DNA of 55,424 nt from Desulfobacula sp. GTDB lineage: Bacteria > Desulfobacterota > Desulfobacteria > Desulfobacterales > Desulfobacteraceae. The notes beneath the pieces are model-generated. The model did no database searches and was not told where the DNA came from. It saw only the letters and a list, made by a program, of their open reading frames with translations. The translations under genes were made by a program, and so were the position numbers. The stretch spans positions 1 to 55,424 of the forward strand of contig NZ_JABZFL010000076.1 of the NCBI RefSeq assembly GCF_014237455.1. Reading direction: 5' to 3'. Shown here one piece after another: positions 23,991 through 33,113 of the stretch; within the stretch, counting starts at the first letter, position 1; each line of letters starts with the position of its first letter.

Positions 23991-25412
23991 TCAACGTTTG
24001 CCCTTAAAACCGCCTTTTTTGGAGGAACGGCCCGAAGGCAGTCCTGACCGCCGGGATCCGGAGTCCCCGTTTCCCCCTTTTTTCTTTCGGGTATTGGTTT
24101 TGAGTTCGGACTCAGCCCGGGACTTTTTTTCACCTGATTTTCTTGATCTTGATTTCTCTGGTCTGGATTTTGACAATTTCTTCTGGGACTTGCGACCATT
24201 GACAATCTCTTTTGTCTTCTTGTCAGCCTTTCTTTTACTGGCTTCATCATTGGGCCGCAGCAGAACAAAATCAGGCACCGTACCGCCATGGGTAAACCCG
24301 TTGACCTCCTGCCTGAGGATTTTCTGATCCAGCAATTTTTCAATGGCTTTAAGCTGGGGTTTTTCATTGTTGCTGACCAGGGAGATAGCAATCCCACGGA
24401 CCCCAGCCCGACCGGTACGTCCGATACGGTGGATATAATCTTCAGCAGCCCCGGGCATGTCATAGTTGACCACATGAGGCAAATTGGTGATATCCAGGCC
24501 CCTGGCTGCCACATCTGTGGCCACAAGGATACGAATTTCCCCGTTCTTAAATTCCTTCAGGGTCCGTGTCCTGAAGGACTGGCTCTTGTTCCCATGGAGA
24601 GCGGCCGCTAAAATCTTTTTGTCTGCCAATTTTTCAGTGAGCTTGTTTGCACCGTGTTTGGTACGGACAAAAACCAGGGCCTGGGTCCACCCATCCTGAA
24701 TAATCAGATGAATGAGCAGGGCCCGTTTGTCTGTCTGCTCCACCAGATGCACCTTCTGTTCAATGTCTTCTGCCGCCTTTCTGTCCGGGGCCACCTCAAT
24801 ATATTTTGGGTTGTCCAGCATAATCTTTGCCAGATCCCGGATCTCCTGGGTATAGGTGGCGGAAAAAAGCATGGTTCTGCGGTCTTCAGGCACCAGGACA
24901 AGGACCTGGGAAATCTCCTCTTTAAACCCCAGGTCCAGCATTCTGTCTGCCTCGTCAAAAACTAGAAACTCGATGTGAGACAGGTTCAAGGACCTGTGCC
25001 TGGCAATATCCAGCAACCGGCCCGGTGTGGCCACAAGAATATCAATCCCCCGCTTGAGTCGATCAATCTGGGGGTCGATGTTCACCCCGCCGTAGACCAC
25101 GGTGCACCGGATGGACACCCGTCTGCCATATGCTTTGAAACTCTCTCCCACCTGGAGGGCAAGTTCCCGGGTGGGGGCCAGGACAAGGACCCTGGGATAC
25201 CTTTTATTCACCGGTTCACGGCTGAGCATATCAACCAGAGGAAGGGCAAAGGCATCTGTCTTCCCCGTTCCTGTCTGGGCACGGGCAAGGACATCCCGGC
25301 CCTTGAGTATCACGGGAATCACCCGGGTCTGAATGGGGGTTGGCTCAGTATACCCCTTGGATTTAACCGCTTTAAGCAGATCAGCCCTGAGGCCGAGTTC
25401 ATCAAATGACAT
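23991..25412 (-). CDS. DEAD-box RNA helicase, RhlE-like
   Basis: All DEAD-box motifs are visible: Q motif (GYTEPTPIQTRVIPVIL), ARAQTGTGKT, PTRELALQ, the DEAD sequence in FLVFDEADRMLDLG, SAT, VFVRTKHGANKL, VATDVAARGLDI and HRIGRTGRAG. Residues after about 375 form a long Lys/Arg/Ser-rich tail (many KK, RS and GG), as in RhlE-type helicases that bind rRNA precursors. It probably works in ribosome assembly or cold adaptation. A TPR gene starts 60 bp upstream on the same strand. Confidence 0.9.
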   Translation of the reverse strand: MSFDELGLRADLLKAVKSKGYTEPTPIQTRVIPVILKGRDVLARAQTGTGKTDAFALPLVDMLSREPVNKRYPRVLVLAPTRELALQVGESFKAYGRRVSIRCTVVYGGVNIDPQIDRLKRGIDILVATPGRLLDIARHRSLNLSHIEFLVFDEADRMLDLGFKEEISQVLVLVPEDRRTMLFSATYTQEIRDLAKIMLDNPKYIEVAPDRKAAEDIEQKVHLVEQTDKRALLIHLIIQDGWTQALVFVRTKHGANKLTEKLADKKILAAALHGNKSQSFRTRTLKEFKNGEIRILVATDVAARGLDITNLPHVVNYDMPGAAEDYIHRIGRTGRAGVRGIAISLVSNNEKPQLKAIEKLLDQKILRQEVNGFTHGGTVPDFVLLRPNDEASKRKADKKTKEIVNGRKSQKKLSKSRPEKSRSRKSGEKKSRAESELKTNTRKKKGGNGDSGSRRSGLPSGRSSKKGGFKGKR

Positions 25413-25471
25413 ATAATATCCTGAATTTTCTCTTAATTTATCGAATCAATACCAGAGCACTTATACCACGC

Positions 25472-25993
25472 TTATGAAAAAATGTCCCGCATCTGTTTTT
25501 TGACTTCGGCAACCAATTCTTGATGTCGATCATTATCAGGGTCTTCCGAAAGTGCTTTTTCCCCCCAATGAAGTGCATTTGGAAAATCCTTTTGCTGGCG
25601 GTAGTTTTCCGCAATAGCATACAGCACATGCTGCAACGGTGCATTCCTGCTTTCAGGCGGAATATCCAGTACCTTTTTGAAATCAGCTACGGCACCTTCG
25701 TGATTTTTTTTAACTGTATAACAACTTCCCCGGCCAATAAGGCTCTCCTCGTCGTACGGGTCCAATGTCAAAGCGTGCGAATAAAACAGAATCGCGGCGT
25801 CGATCCGTCCTTCGATTTCAGAAATTTTGCCCAGATAGAAATAAGGGTTATCACCATCCTCGTGACGATAGGCAGGGTCAATCTTGACAACTGCCTCAAA
25901 TGCCCGGACAGCACCAATCCCGTCTGGTTTATTGAAACATTTTAAACCTTTATTAAACCAATCGGTCGCAGAAAGTGTACTATTTTTATCCAT
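25472..25993 (-). CDS. tetratricopeptide-repeat protein
   Basis: The 173-residue protein contains about three TPR units, seen in AVRAFEAVVKIDPAYR, AAILFYSHALTLDPYDEESL and AVADFKKVLDIPPES, with a final WGEKALSEDPDN. It has no signal peptide or catalytic domain, so it is probably a cytoplasmic scaffold. The start follows attC-like site 12 and its hairpin by about 40 bp, with an AAGGA motif ahead of the ATG. Confidence 0.75.
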   Translation of the reverse strand: MDKNSTLSATDWFNKGLKCFNKPDGIGAVRAFEAVVKIDPAYRHEDGDNPYFYLGKISEIEGRIDAAILFYSHALTLDPYDEESLIGRGSCYTVKKNHEGAVADFKKVLDIPPESRNAPLQHVLYAIAENYRQQKDFPNALHWGEKALSEDPDNDRHQELVAEVKKQMRDIFS

Positions 25994-26028
25994 TATATTC
26001 CTTTCTATAATGCGTAGTCAGCACCGCA

Positions 26029-26097
26029 TTCTCGGCGGCGGAGCCGCCGAGAACATTCAAAATAACCGGTATTACCCGGTTCATTTCGTTGTTGAGA
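26029..26097 (-). repeat. attC-like site 12 with adjoining GC-rich hairpin
   Basis: Minus strand: TCTCAAC at 26091-26097, AAATGAACCGG paired with CCGGTTATTTT (unpaired G and C), then a GTTCTCG box at 26048-26054. That box opens the hairpin GGCGGCTCCGCCGCC at 26029-26053, the same arrangement as sites 2 and 8. Confidence 0.65.
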
Positions 26098-26147
26098 TTC
26101 AATCTTTTAAAAGGCCTTACCCTCGAAAAGTGTCGTTTCAAGGTGGG

Positions 26148-27920
26148 TCAGGCCGCCCCAAGGGACTGCTTTTCGTGAAGTACAGAAAGCGTTCCTTTTT
26201 TATAAAGTTGCTGATAGTAACCCCGCCGGGGTTTTCCGCTGGATGTTTTCTCAAGACTCCGGGGCTTTACGAACACCACTGATCGTGCAGACAGACCATG
26301 CCCCTTGGAAATAGCACCCTGGACGGTCATGACGGCAGATGTCCAAAACGCATCCCAAGACCCTTTTTCTTCACCCATGGAACTGCTCTCTTCATCCGGC
26401 ATCTTTCGTTCATCCACTTCAGCAATAATAACAAGTTCCTCTACTCCGTTGACATGCTCGGAAACAGCCACACAGGAGCCTAATCGAACAGGAGCACCGG
26501 ATCGCTGGATCGTGAGTTCAATGTCATTTGGGTAATGGTTTCGTCCAGCAATGATAATCAGATCTTTTAAACGGCCAGTCACATAAACTTCATCATCCAT
26601 GACAAACCCCAAATCCCCTGAGCGCAGAAAGGTTCCCTCATCCGTGTCTGCAAGACATCCGCCAAACGTGGCTGAAGATTCCTCAGGCAGTTCCCAGTAA
26701 CCTTTCGGCACGCTTTGGCCCTGTACCCAGAGTTCACCGATCTGGTTGGAACCGGACGGAGTAAACGTGACAGGATCCACAGCAATCACCTTGTGTCCGG
26801 AACCGGGAGCGCCGCAGCTGATGATATTTCGCCCGCCGGGTGCCTTATCGTCCAGGACACGAACCCTGTGCTTTTCCAGATCTGTAACACTCAGTCGAAT
26901 CACCCTGGGAGAATCGGATAACGCCTTCATTCCAGCAACAAAAAGCACAGACTCAGCCATGCCATATGTAGGCATAAACGTCTGCGGACGGAATCCGTAC
27001 GCCCCGAATTTCCTGACAAACGCATCCATTGTCTGCTCAAGGACAGGCTCTCCGCCATTACCCGCTACGGTCCAGTGACTTAAGTCAATCCCCTCGCAGT
27101 CAGTCGGCTGAATCCGGCGTGCAGCATATTCGTAGCCAAAGTTTGGGCATGCGGTATTCGCTATCCTGTAGTGACTCATCGCCTTCAGCCAGCGTATCGG
27201 TTTTAAAAGAAAGTCCATAGGAGACATCAATGTGGACTCAAACCCATAATACACCGGACCCAGCACATGTCCGACCAGGCACAGATCGTGGTAATGGGGT
27301 GCCCACACCATGGCAGGTTTAGTTGATTTTACGCGCAGCATCTGCCCCATTACACGCAGATTCGCAACAGCATTGGCATGGCTGACCGCAACCCCTTTTG
27401 GATGACCGGTAGAACCTGAAGTAAACTGTAAATATGCAATATCATCCATTTCAATTTGGGGTCCAGAAACACCGGTTCCGGAAAAGTCAATATCGGCATG
27501 GTCAGCCACAGCTTTGAGTTGAACCGGCAGCTTGGCTCCAAACTTACCTGCCATTGCGACCAGCGGTGGATTGGTCAAAACGGTTGAGGCACCACTGACC
27601 TTTGCTGTGCTGATGATCCTTGCAAACGGGTTTTTGCTGTTGGGATTGGGAAGAGGAACAGGAACTGCCCGTGCCCCGGTAAGGAGGCAGCCGTAGAATG
27701 CTTTCACAAAATCGAGTCCCGGCGGAAAAGCGAGCAGTACACTTGAACCCGTAAGCCCTTGTTCAATAAGGTCTTGGGCCACTCCAGTACTATATTGATA
27801 GAGCTCAGAAAATGTCCACTCTTCAATTGGCCCATCCAAATTACCGTTACTCATAAATCGAAAAGACAGGTCATCTGCATTTTTTGTGGCCCGGTCCTTC
27901 AGAAAATCGACTATTGTCAT
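26148..27920 (-). CDS. fatty acyl-AMP ligase (FAAL-like)
   Basis: The adenylation-domain signature YLQFTSGSTGHPKGV is near residue 160, followed by the FAAL-typical WAPHYHDLCLVGHV, then TYGMAESV, SGDLGFVMDDEVYVTGR and KDLIIIAGRNHYPNDIE. FAALs activate fatty acids as acyl-adenylates and hand them to carrier proteins rather than to CoA. No acyl-carrier or polyketide gene is adjacent, so its partner must be elsewhere. I start at ATG 27920 (MTIVDFLKDRA), giving 590 residues; an upstream ATG at 27944 is possible. The gene is followed by attC-like site 12. Confidence 0.85.
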   Translation of the reverse strand: MTIVDFLKDRATKNADDLSFRFMSNGNLDGPIEEWTFSELYQYSTGVAQDLIEQGLTGSSVLLAFPPGLDFVKAFYGCLLTGARAVPVPLPNPNSKNPFARIISTAKVSGASTVLTNPPLVAMAGKFGAKLPVQLKAVADHADIDFSGTGVSGPQIEMDDIAYLQFTSGSTGHPKGVAVSHANAVANLRVMGQMLRVKSTKPAMVWAPHYHDLCLVGHVLGPVYYGFESTLMSPMDFLLKPIRWLKAMSHYRIANTACPNFGYEYAARRIQPTDCEGIDLSHWTVAGNGGEPVLEQTMDAFVRKFGAYGFRPQTFMPTYGMAESVLFVAGMKALSDSPRVIRLSVTDLEKHRVRVLDDKAPGGRNIISCGAPGSGHKVIAVDPVTFTPSGSNQIGELWVQGQSVPKGYWELPEESSATFGGCLADTDEGTFLRSGDLGFVMDDEVYVTGRLKDLIIIAGRNHYPNDIELTIQRSGAPVRLGSCVAVSEHVNGVEELVIIAEVDERKMPDEESSSMGEEKGSWDAFWTSAVMTVQGAISKGHGLSARSVVFVKPRSLEKTSSGKPRRGYYQQLYKKGTLSVLHEKQSLGAA

Positions 27921-28026
27921 ATTAATCAAGAGAAACACCCCCATGTTATTTTTTTCACTGAGACAAGTACGAATCTTACATTTTTAAAAATAATTTTCCC
28001 ACTATATTTTCAGTCTATTAGCTTGG

Positions 28027-29373
28027 TCATTCCTCTTTTTCCCTCTTTATTGCAACAATCAATAATCCCTTGACCGGATTTCCCGACTGATTCCTGACAT
28101 CTGCTTTGTTAATTTCTATTAGTTGTAATCCATGCCGTTTCAGGCACTTCTGGATATATGTCTGTGAATGGGCATAGCGGCCGCTGGGAAAAAGTTGGTA
28201 ATCCGCGCTGTTGTCTTTCAATTTTTCTACTGAAAATGCCATTTTCCCTCCGTTAACAAGATATGAAGATGCGGATCTGATGATTGTATCCAAGTTTCCA
28301 AAATATACAAAAACGTCAGAGCTGTATATCAGATCAAATTTTTCAGGAAAAACCCAATCCTGAAGTATGTCAAAAACCTCAAGTCGGTTGTAGATTTTCT
28401 TTTCATAGGCCTTTTTGAGCATCTTTGACGATACATCAACACCTGTCAGGCTATTTGCAAAAGGTTGATAGAGATGAGCGCCCAGACCAGTACCGCAGCC
28501 AAGATCCAGAATAGTCATCTTTTCAGTCAAATAGGGGCGCACAAGATTAAATAGAAGTTCAGGAGTTTTATATTCCAACTCTTCAACCAGGATAGTTTCA
28601 AAATTTTCAGCACACTGATCAAAAATACTACGTACATGTTCCACCGGCGCGGCATCAGGTGTTTCAGTACCCCCTATGCTTTGGAGCATGAATTTTGCTG
28701 CTTTATTGTCCGGCTGTATTTCAAGCACCTTGTTGTAGTGTTCTTCAGCTTCCATGAACTGTTCGAACTTTTGAAGAGAAATACCAAGATTTAAGTGAGG
28801 GGATGCATAGTCTGGCTGTATCTCAATGGCCTTTCTATATGAGTTTAAAGCGGTTTCAGTCAGATTGAGCTCATCCTGTGCCACGCCAAGATTATTCCAA
28901 GCCTCTGCCATTTGAGGAGCGAACCTTACTGCCGCCCGAAAACTGGATATAGCATCATCCGGCTTCCCGATTTCCCGGTATGCTACACCCAGATTATTCC
29001 ATACTATACCAACATTAGGCTGCTCATTTAGCATAACCTTGTAAATAATTATGGCTCCTTGATGATCATTCTCCAGTTGTTTCAGCCTTCCCAAACTATA
29101 GCATGCTGGTAAATCAGGAGGGTTGAGATTGGCAGCTTTTTCAAATATAGTTTTGGCCTTATCCGGCCGATCTTGGTCCAGAAATAGCGTTCCAAGTGCA
29201 TTTAGCACCTGTCCCCAGTCAGGCCTTTTTTTCAATATTTCCTGGTAGCCTTTTTTGGCTTCAGAAAACTTACCTTCTCTGTGGGCCGAATTATATTTCT
29301 TGAAAATTTGTTCGAGATCGTCTTTTGTGTCCTTTCCCATATGTGAATTCTTTTTTGAGTTATGCAAAGTCAT
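28027..29373 (-). CDS. TPR protein fused to a SAM methyltransferase
   Basis: Residues about 12-240 hold five or six TPR units, such as AWNNLGVAQDELNLTETALN and SPHLNLGISLQKFEQFMEAEEHY. Residues about 270-448 are a class I methyltransferase with TILDLGCGTGLGAHLYQPF, TGVDVSSKML, and FDLIYSSDVFVYFG. This fusion resembles putative TPR-methyltransferases thought to modify proteins or sugars. The start could also be ATG 29340 (MGKDTKDD). Confidence 0.8.
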   Translation of the reverse strand: MTLHNSKKNSHMGKDTKDDLEQIFKKYNSAHREGKFSEAKKGYQEILKKRPDWGQVLNALGTLFLDQDRPDKAKTIFEKAANLNPPDLPACYSLGRLKQLENDHQGAIIIYKVMLNEQPNVGIVWNNLGVAYREIGKPDDAISSFRAAVRFAPQMAEAWNNLGVAQDELNLTETALNSYRKAIEIQPDYASPHLNLGISLQKFEQFMEAEEHYNKVLEIQPDNKAAKFMLQSIGGTETPDAAPVEHVRSIFDQCAENFETILVEELEYKTPELLFNLVRPYLTEKMTILDLGCGTGLGAHLYQPFANSLTGVDVSSKMLKKAYEKKIYNRLEVFDILQDWVFPEKFDLIYSSDVFVYFGNLDTIIRSASSYLVNGGKMAFSVEKLKDNSADYQLFPSGRYAHSQTYIQKCLKRHGLQLIEINKADVRNQSGNPVKGLLIVAIKREKEE

Positions 29374-29418
29374 ATGTTTATCTAACCTTTTTGCTTATAA
29401 CGCCGAACTCAGCTTTTG

Positions 29419-30054
29419 TTATGTAACGTGCTGGCTCCATTCTTTCAACTGACCCATCGTCACACCAACACCGCCACAAACGATTACAACAACATTATGC
29501 TTGTCTTTTAAAAAGTCACATCCATCATAAACAGCCGATAAGCTAGCACCACAAGCTGGTTCAACCATTATTCTGTGGTCTTCAAGAAAACGGTAACATC
29601 CATTTATAGCATCTTTATCAGTCACTATGTGATTTACAATCTGGTGTTCATTAAGTAGTTCAAATGCCCGCTTAGCAACTTTCTTGGCACCTAGTGAGGT
29701 CGCTATACTGTTAATCCTATCAATACCAACATGTTTATTTGCCAAGGATGCCGCATTTAACGAATCTGCCCCCTTTGTTTCGACGGCCAATATTGGAACA
29801 CTTTTCCAGTTATTTCGATTCACCCCCTTGACAACTCCGCATAGGAGCCCACCTCCACCAACAGACAAAACCAATGCATCCGGTACTATTCCGGCACTGG
29901 ATATTTCATCAATGATGGAAGCATACCCAATTCCTCTGGCTTTGAAAGAACCACAGGGTTGTAGTGCTTCCATTTTAAGCCATACGGTTGCGTCTAATTC
30001 CTTGTTGATAGATAAAGACTCAATCAATGGTGTATCAATATGTAACCTTGTCAT
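29419..30054 (-). pseudogene. serine dehydratase-like PLP enzyme with large in-frame internal deletion
   Basis: The N-terminal motif LKMEALQPCGSFKARGIGYA contains the PLP lysine of L-serine/threonine ammonia-lyases. It joins directly to IIDEISSAGIVPDALVLSVG with the phosphate-binding GGGG. Relatives have about 110 residues between these, including the SSGGNAG loop. The reading frame is kept, but the 211-residue product lacks part of the active site and is probably inactive. The start is about 18 bp from the GTTATGT box of attC-like site 13, so the gene sits exactly like a cassette ORF. Confidence 0.75.
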
Positions 30055-30071
30055 TTAATTCCCTCGTTGCT

Positions 30072-30120
30072 ACATAACTTTGAAAATAACCGTAAACACC
30101 CGGTTCATTTTGAGTTAACA
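30072..30120 (-). repeat. attC-like site 13
   Basis: Minus strand: TGTTAAC at 30114-30120, AAATGAACCGGG, loop TGTTTA, then CGGTTATTTTC and GTTATGT at 30072-30078. It lies 40 bp after the cyclic-nucleotide-binding gene and directly before the serine dehydratase remnant. Confidence 0.6.
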
Positions 30121-30159
30121 TATTGAATTTACTTGAATCTGCTTGGTCCCCATTTCCAT

Positions 30160-30696
30160 TCATATTATGGTTTTTACATCAAAAGCTTCTACCCATGCTT
30201 CAATCAGCTTATCTGTACGCTTTTGGAAGTGATGCCAAATAACCTCATTTATCTTTCGCATGAAAATATAACCTAGTGCAGTATCTTTATCGAATATGGT
30301 GTTGAGGTCATCTGCCAAGATGTTAAAAAGCCGGCTATGTGTCGTACAACGAGCAGTCGCAGTCAATCGACCACCAACCACAAACGATGACCAGCCAAAA
30401 ACCTCGCCAGGTCCGACGGAGTCAATGACTATAGTTTTTTTCACGATCTCATGTTGGGTTTGGATCGATTCCTCATATTGGATTTCTTTTGTCACTATCT
30501 CGTCCTCATGAACAATATACAATTCTACTTCTCCATCTATAACCCCGTAAAAATTCATGGCAACTTCATCTTGGTTGAAAATTACATCGTTTGGTTTAAA
30601 TTCTAAAGAATCACAATTTTTGGCAATTAGTGCAAGTTTGTCCGAGGAAATGTCTGAAAAAATATCAAATCCTTTTAGTATATTCGTATCTAACAT
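30160..30696 (-). CDS. cyclic-nucleotide-binding domain protein
   Basis: The 178-residue protein is a single CNB/Crp-type beta roll: FDIFSDISSDKLALIAKNC, then MNFYGVIDGEVELYIV, then GPGEVFGWSSFVVGGRLTATA, which is the phosphate-binding cassette with Gly, Glu and a basic residue. No DNA-binding wing follows; the C terminus is helical. It therefore probably regulates a partner protein rather than DNA. An insertion (EIVTKEIQYEESIQTQHEIV) within the barrel is unusual. Confidence 0.8.
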   Translation of the reverse strand: MLDTNILKGFDIFSDISSDKLALIAKNCDSLEFKPNDVIFNQDEVAMNFYGVIDGEVELYIVHEDEIVTKEIQYEESIQTQHEIVKKTIVIDSVGPGEVFGWSSFVVGGRLTATARCTTHSRLFNILADDLNTIFDKDTALGYIFMRKINEVIWHHFQKRTDKLIEAWVEAFDVKTII

Positions 30697-31077
30697 AACA
30701 CTCTCCTTAATATTAAATATTTATGCTTTCAAGGATGGCCCTATTGCCTTGTTCCAAAACTTGTTTTCTTAATTTAATCAATTTATTATAACTGAAATTC
30801 GGGATGGGAAGATGTTTCTCAATCCCTTTTCTCAAACATAAGGCATACGGATTGATTGTGAGGCAATATATAACTTGCCAATATACGCCTATTCAAAAGT
30901 TTCTGAAAAGAAACATATCCAGATGAAATATACACTTTTCAAGTTTCATATATCTTGTTTATACTACAAAAATAACCAAGTTTGTGATGTAATATTCAAA
31001 AATTAAGATATCATCAACAAAAAAATGCTACGGACCGATATTTGTGTTTCGTTAAGATTATGAAATTTTTAGGGATT
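30697..31077. other. 380 bp without a gene
   Basis: AT-rich DNA between the cyclic-nucleotide-binding gene and attC-like site 14. I see no convincing ORF or RNA. It presumably holds the promoter of the gene at 30160-30696. A small inverted pair, GTTTCTGAAAAGAAAC, lies near 30890-30915. Confidence 0.4.
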
Positions 31078-31116
31078 GAACGAAAAAATAACCGGTCACA
31101 CCCGGTTCATTTTTTT
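31078..31116 (-). repeat. attC-like site 14 (degenerate at one end)
   Basis: Minus strand: AAATGAACCGGG, loop TGTGA, CCGGTTATTTTT. The opening AAC box is lost in a run of A and G that is fused to a HigB fragment. The other end reads GTTCAATC. Confidence 0.5.
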
Positions 31117-31119
31117 TCT

Positions 31120-31190
31120 TTTTTTGAGTCTTCTTTTGAAAAGCATGAGTTAAAATAATAATTTCATAACCATCAAAAAAACAGAGGATC
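31120..31190 (-). pseudogene. 3' fragment of a higB toxin gene
   Basis: These 71 bp match 39321-39391, inside the second higB gene, with about four differences. They encode [20 protein letters not shown] before running into the A-rich edge of attC-like site 14. Both the 5' part of the toxin and the antitoxin are absent, so this is a relic of a former higBA cassette. Confidence 0.8.
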
Positions 31191-31200
31191 CCGGTTCCGC

Positions 31201-31673
31201 CTAGGCCACCCCCACCAGTTCGGAGTCGCGGCAATCAAGCGTGACATTGTTGCCTGTGACACGAATGGCGCCATCTCTGCCTGGATCACGAAGGTTGTAG
31301 TTGTCCGCACACAATCGGGTGTCTTGGGTAATCGTTAAGTTATTTTCTGGCTGAACACTATTCCTGTTCCTGGCACTGGTGGCATCCGTCGTAAGGATCA
31401 TTATTGCCGTCGTCACACCTTTCACCTTCATGATAATCCAGTACACCATCTCCACAGTATGCCTGTGCCGTTATAGCGAAAGGGCCCTATATGCGTGTAC
31501 TTTTTGCCATTGATCTCGTATTGGATCATTTCAGCCCCTTTGCAACCCCGTGTTAAGGTTTTAGAAAAACTGATACCGGGTATGCCCACTATTAATAGAA
31601 TGAGAAAAATGACAAAAAAATTAATAAAAAGAAACTTTTGCCGGACACAATTTGAATCCTTTAATTTAGTCAT
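31201..31673 (-). pseudogene. frameshifted secreted beta-helix-type protein
   Basis: The N-terminal frame (31428-31673) starts with a signal peptide (LFINFFVIFLILLIVGIPGI, then SFS). After a frame change the sequence continues with NNLTITQDTRLCADNYNLRD and DGAIRVTGNNVTLDCRDSEL, the repeat pattern of right-handed parallel beta-helix (NosD/periplasmic copper-binding-like) proteins. A stop follows after two repeats, so both a frameshift and a 3' truncation are present. Confidence 0.6.
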
Positions 31674-31707
31674 AGATCTGCTCCTGTTTATTCAAACGTT
31701 ATGTATT

Positions 31708-31753
31708 GCAAAACGACCTAAATCTGCGGCTTGTCCGTATGTATTTGTTGTAA
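31708..31753 (-). repeat. attC-like site 15
   Basis: Minus strand: TTACAAC at 31747-31753, AAATACAT, then ACGGACAAGCCGCAG, ATTTAGGTCGTTTTGC. Part of the left core (CTG) is lost. It lies four bases after the stop of the DUF4143 ATPase gene. Confidence 0.5.
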
Positions 31754-31757
31754 TCCT

Positions 31758-32924
31758 TTACGCTGATATTTCTCCAAAATTTTTCCAGCTCAAAACTTTT
31801 GCTGCGGTTCTTCTATAATTTTTTAATCCACCATATATTAAAAATTGGTTTTCATTTGAAAGTTTACTCAAATTTCCAAAATACTTTAACCCTTTAAAAA
31901 AATCGGAATTGATTGTTTCCCCGGATTTAATTTCAATCGCTTTGAAATTTTCTCCTTCTTCAAGCAGCAAATCAATTTCATGCCCCGTGTTATCTCTCCA
32001 AAAAAAAGCATTAGGAACTAAACCGGCATGATAACGCATTTTAATATACTCCATAACGATATATGATTCGAATATATTGCCGCGAAGATAATGAGAATTC
32101 AACTGAATAGGACTCTGAATGTCGAGCAGAGAACATAGTAAGCCTGTGTCAAAAAAGTAAAGTTTGCTCTGTTTTACTAAGCGCTTGTTAAAGTTTTTAT
32201 AATGAGGTTTTAGAAGATAAACAATAAAGCTGGCCTCAAGAATAGATATCCACGACGAAACCGTCTTATAATTTATACCAAGCTCGTTTCCAATACTCGA
32301 AAAATTAATCAATTGCCCTATCCTTCCAGCACATAATTTGATAAATCTTTGAAAAGTACTGAGATTGCCAATATTTTTTATACTTCTGACATCACGCTCA
32401 ATGTAAGTTTGGATATAGGAAGGATAGTAATCTTGTGGTTGAATATCCCTGTCATAGAGGACAGGGTAGGACCCGGTAAAAAGAGTTTTATCAAGACTTT
32501 TTTGAGCATGTCCTGCTTGATCAAGTTCGGAGAGTCCAAATGGCATTAAATGGAACACGGCAACTCTACCTGCAAGAGATTGAGTTATTTTTTCCAGTAA
32601 AAGAAAATTCTGGGAACCCGTCAAAATGAATTTTCCCATCTGTTTAGACTCATCAACAATACCTTGAAGATAAGAAAAGAGTTCGGGAAGCTTTTGGGCC
32701 TCATCAACAATTACGCCTTTTGATGAGTATGCCTTTAAAAAACGTAGTGGATCTTCCCGAACCGCATATAGATCATTTAGGTTTTCCAGATTAATATATT
32801 CATAGTTGGGAAATAGCCAACGTACAAGTGTTGTCTTCCCAGACTGTCTGGGACCGGTTAAGGTAATTATCGGGAAACCCTTTGTTATTGACATTATTTT
32901 TTTGCTTAAGATTCTGTCTATCAT
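31758..32924 (-). CDS. AAA_14/DUF4143-type ATPase
   Basis: The 388-residue protein has Walker A TLTGPRQSGKTTLVRWLF and Walker B GVIVDEAQKLPELFSYLQ, followed by sensor LTGSQNF. Its C-terminal DUF4143 domain includes the PD-(D/E)xK-like FWRDNTGHEIDLLLEEGEN and AIEIKSGETI. Such proteins are abundant in anaerobes and are often carried by mobile DNA; their cellular role is unclear. The product is full length. Confidence 0.85.
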   Translation of the reverse strand: MIDRILSKKIMSITKGFPIITLTGPRQSGKTTLVRWLFPNYEYINLENLNDLYAVREDPLRFLKAYSSKGVIVDEAQKLPELFSYLQGIVDESKQMGKFILTGSQNFLLLEKITQSLAGRVAVFHLMPFGLSELDQAGHAQKSLDKTLFTGSYPVLYDRDIQPQDYYPSYIQTYIERDVRSIKNIGNLSTFQRFIKLCAGRIGQLINFSSIGNELGINYKTVSSWISILEASFIVYLLKPHYKNFNKRLVKQSKLYFFDTGLLCSLLDIQSPIQLNSHYLRGNIFESYIVMEYIKMRYHAGLVPNAFFWRDNTGHEIDLLLEEGENFKAIEIKSGETINSDFFKGLKYFGNLSKLSNENQFLIYGGLKNYRRTAAKVLSWKNFGEISA

Positions 32925-33062
32925 TTTATATCAGTCTCTTTTCAAGCGATAAATAATACTGCTATTATATTCTTACAATTCAGGAATGTCAATTCTAAAT
33001 TGTAAGAATAAGGCCTTTATTAGACCAAAGAACCGTATCTCGATAATTTAAAAAGTTTAGGC

Positions 33063-33111
33063 AGTGAACATAAACATCTACGGCATGTCCGTCAGCATGT
33101 TTATGTTAAAA
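33063..33111 (-). repeat. attC-like site 16
   Basis: Minus strand: TTTTAAC, then an 11-bp arm AACATAAACAT pairing perfectly with ATGTTTATGTT around CTGACGG/CCGTAG with an unpaired G. It starts two bases from the hipA stop codon. Confidence 0.6.
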
Positions 33112-33113
33112 AA

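Noticed and set aside
23945-24526. Long ORFs in other frames within the DEAD-box helicase gene, and similar plus-strand ORFs
   Set aside because: They are shadows of the GC-richer helicase and FAAL genes and have no family resemblance.
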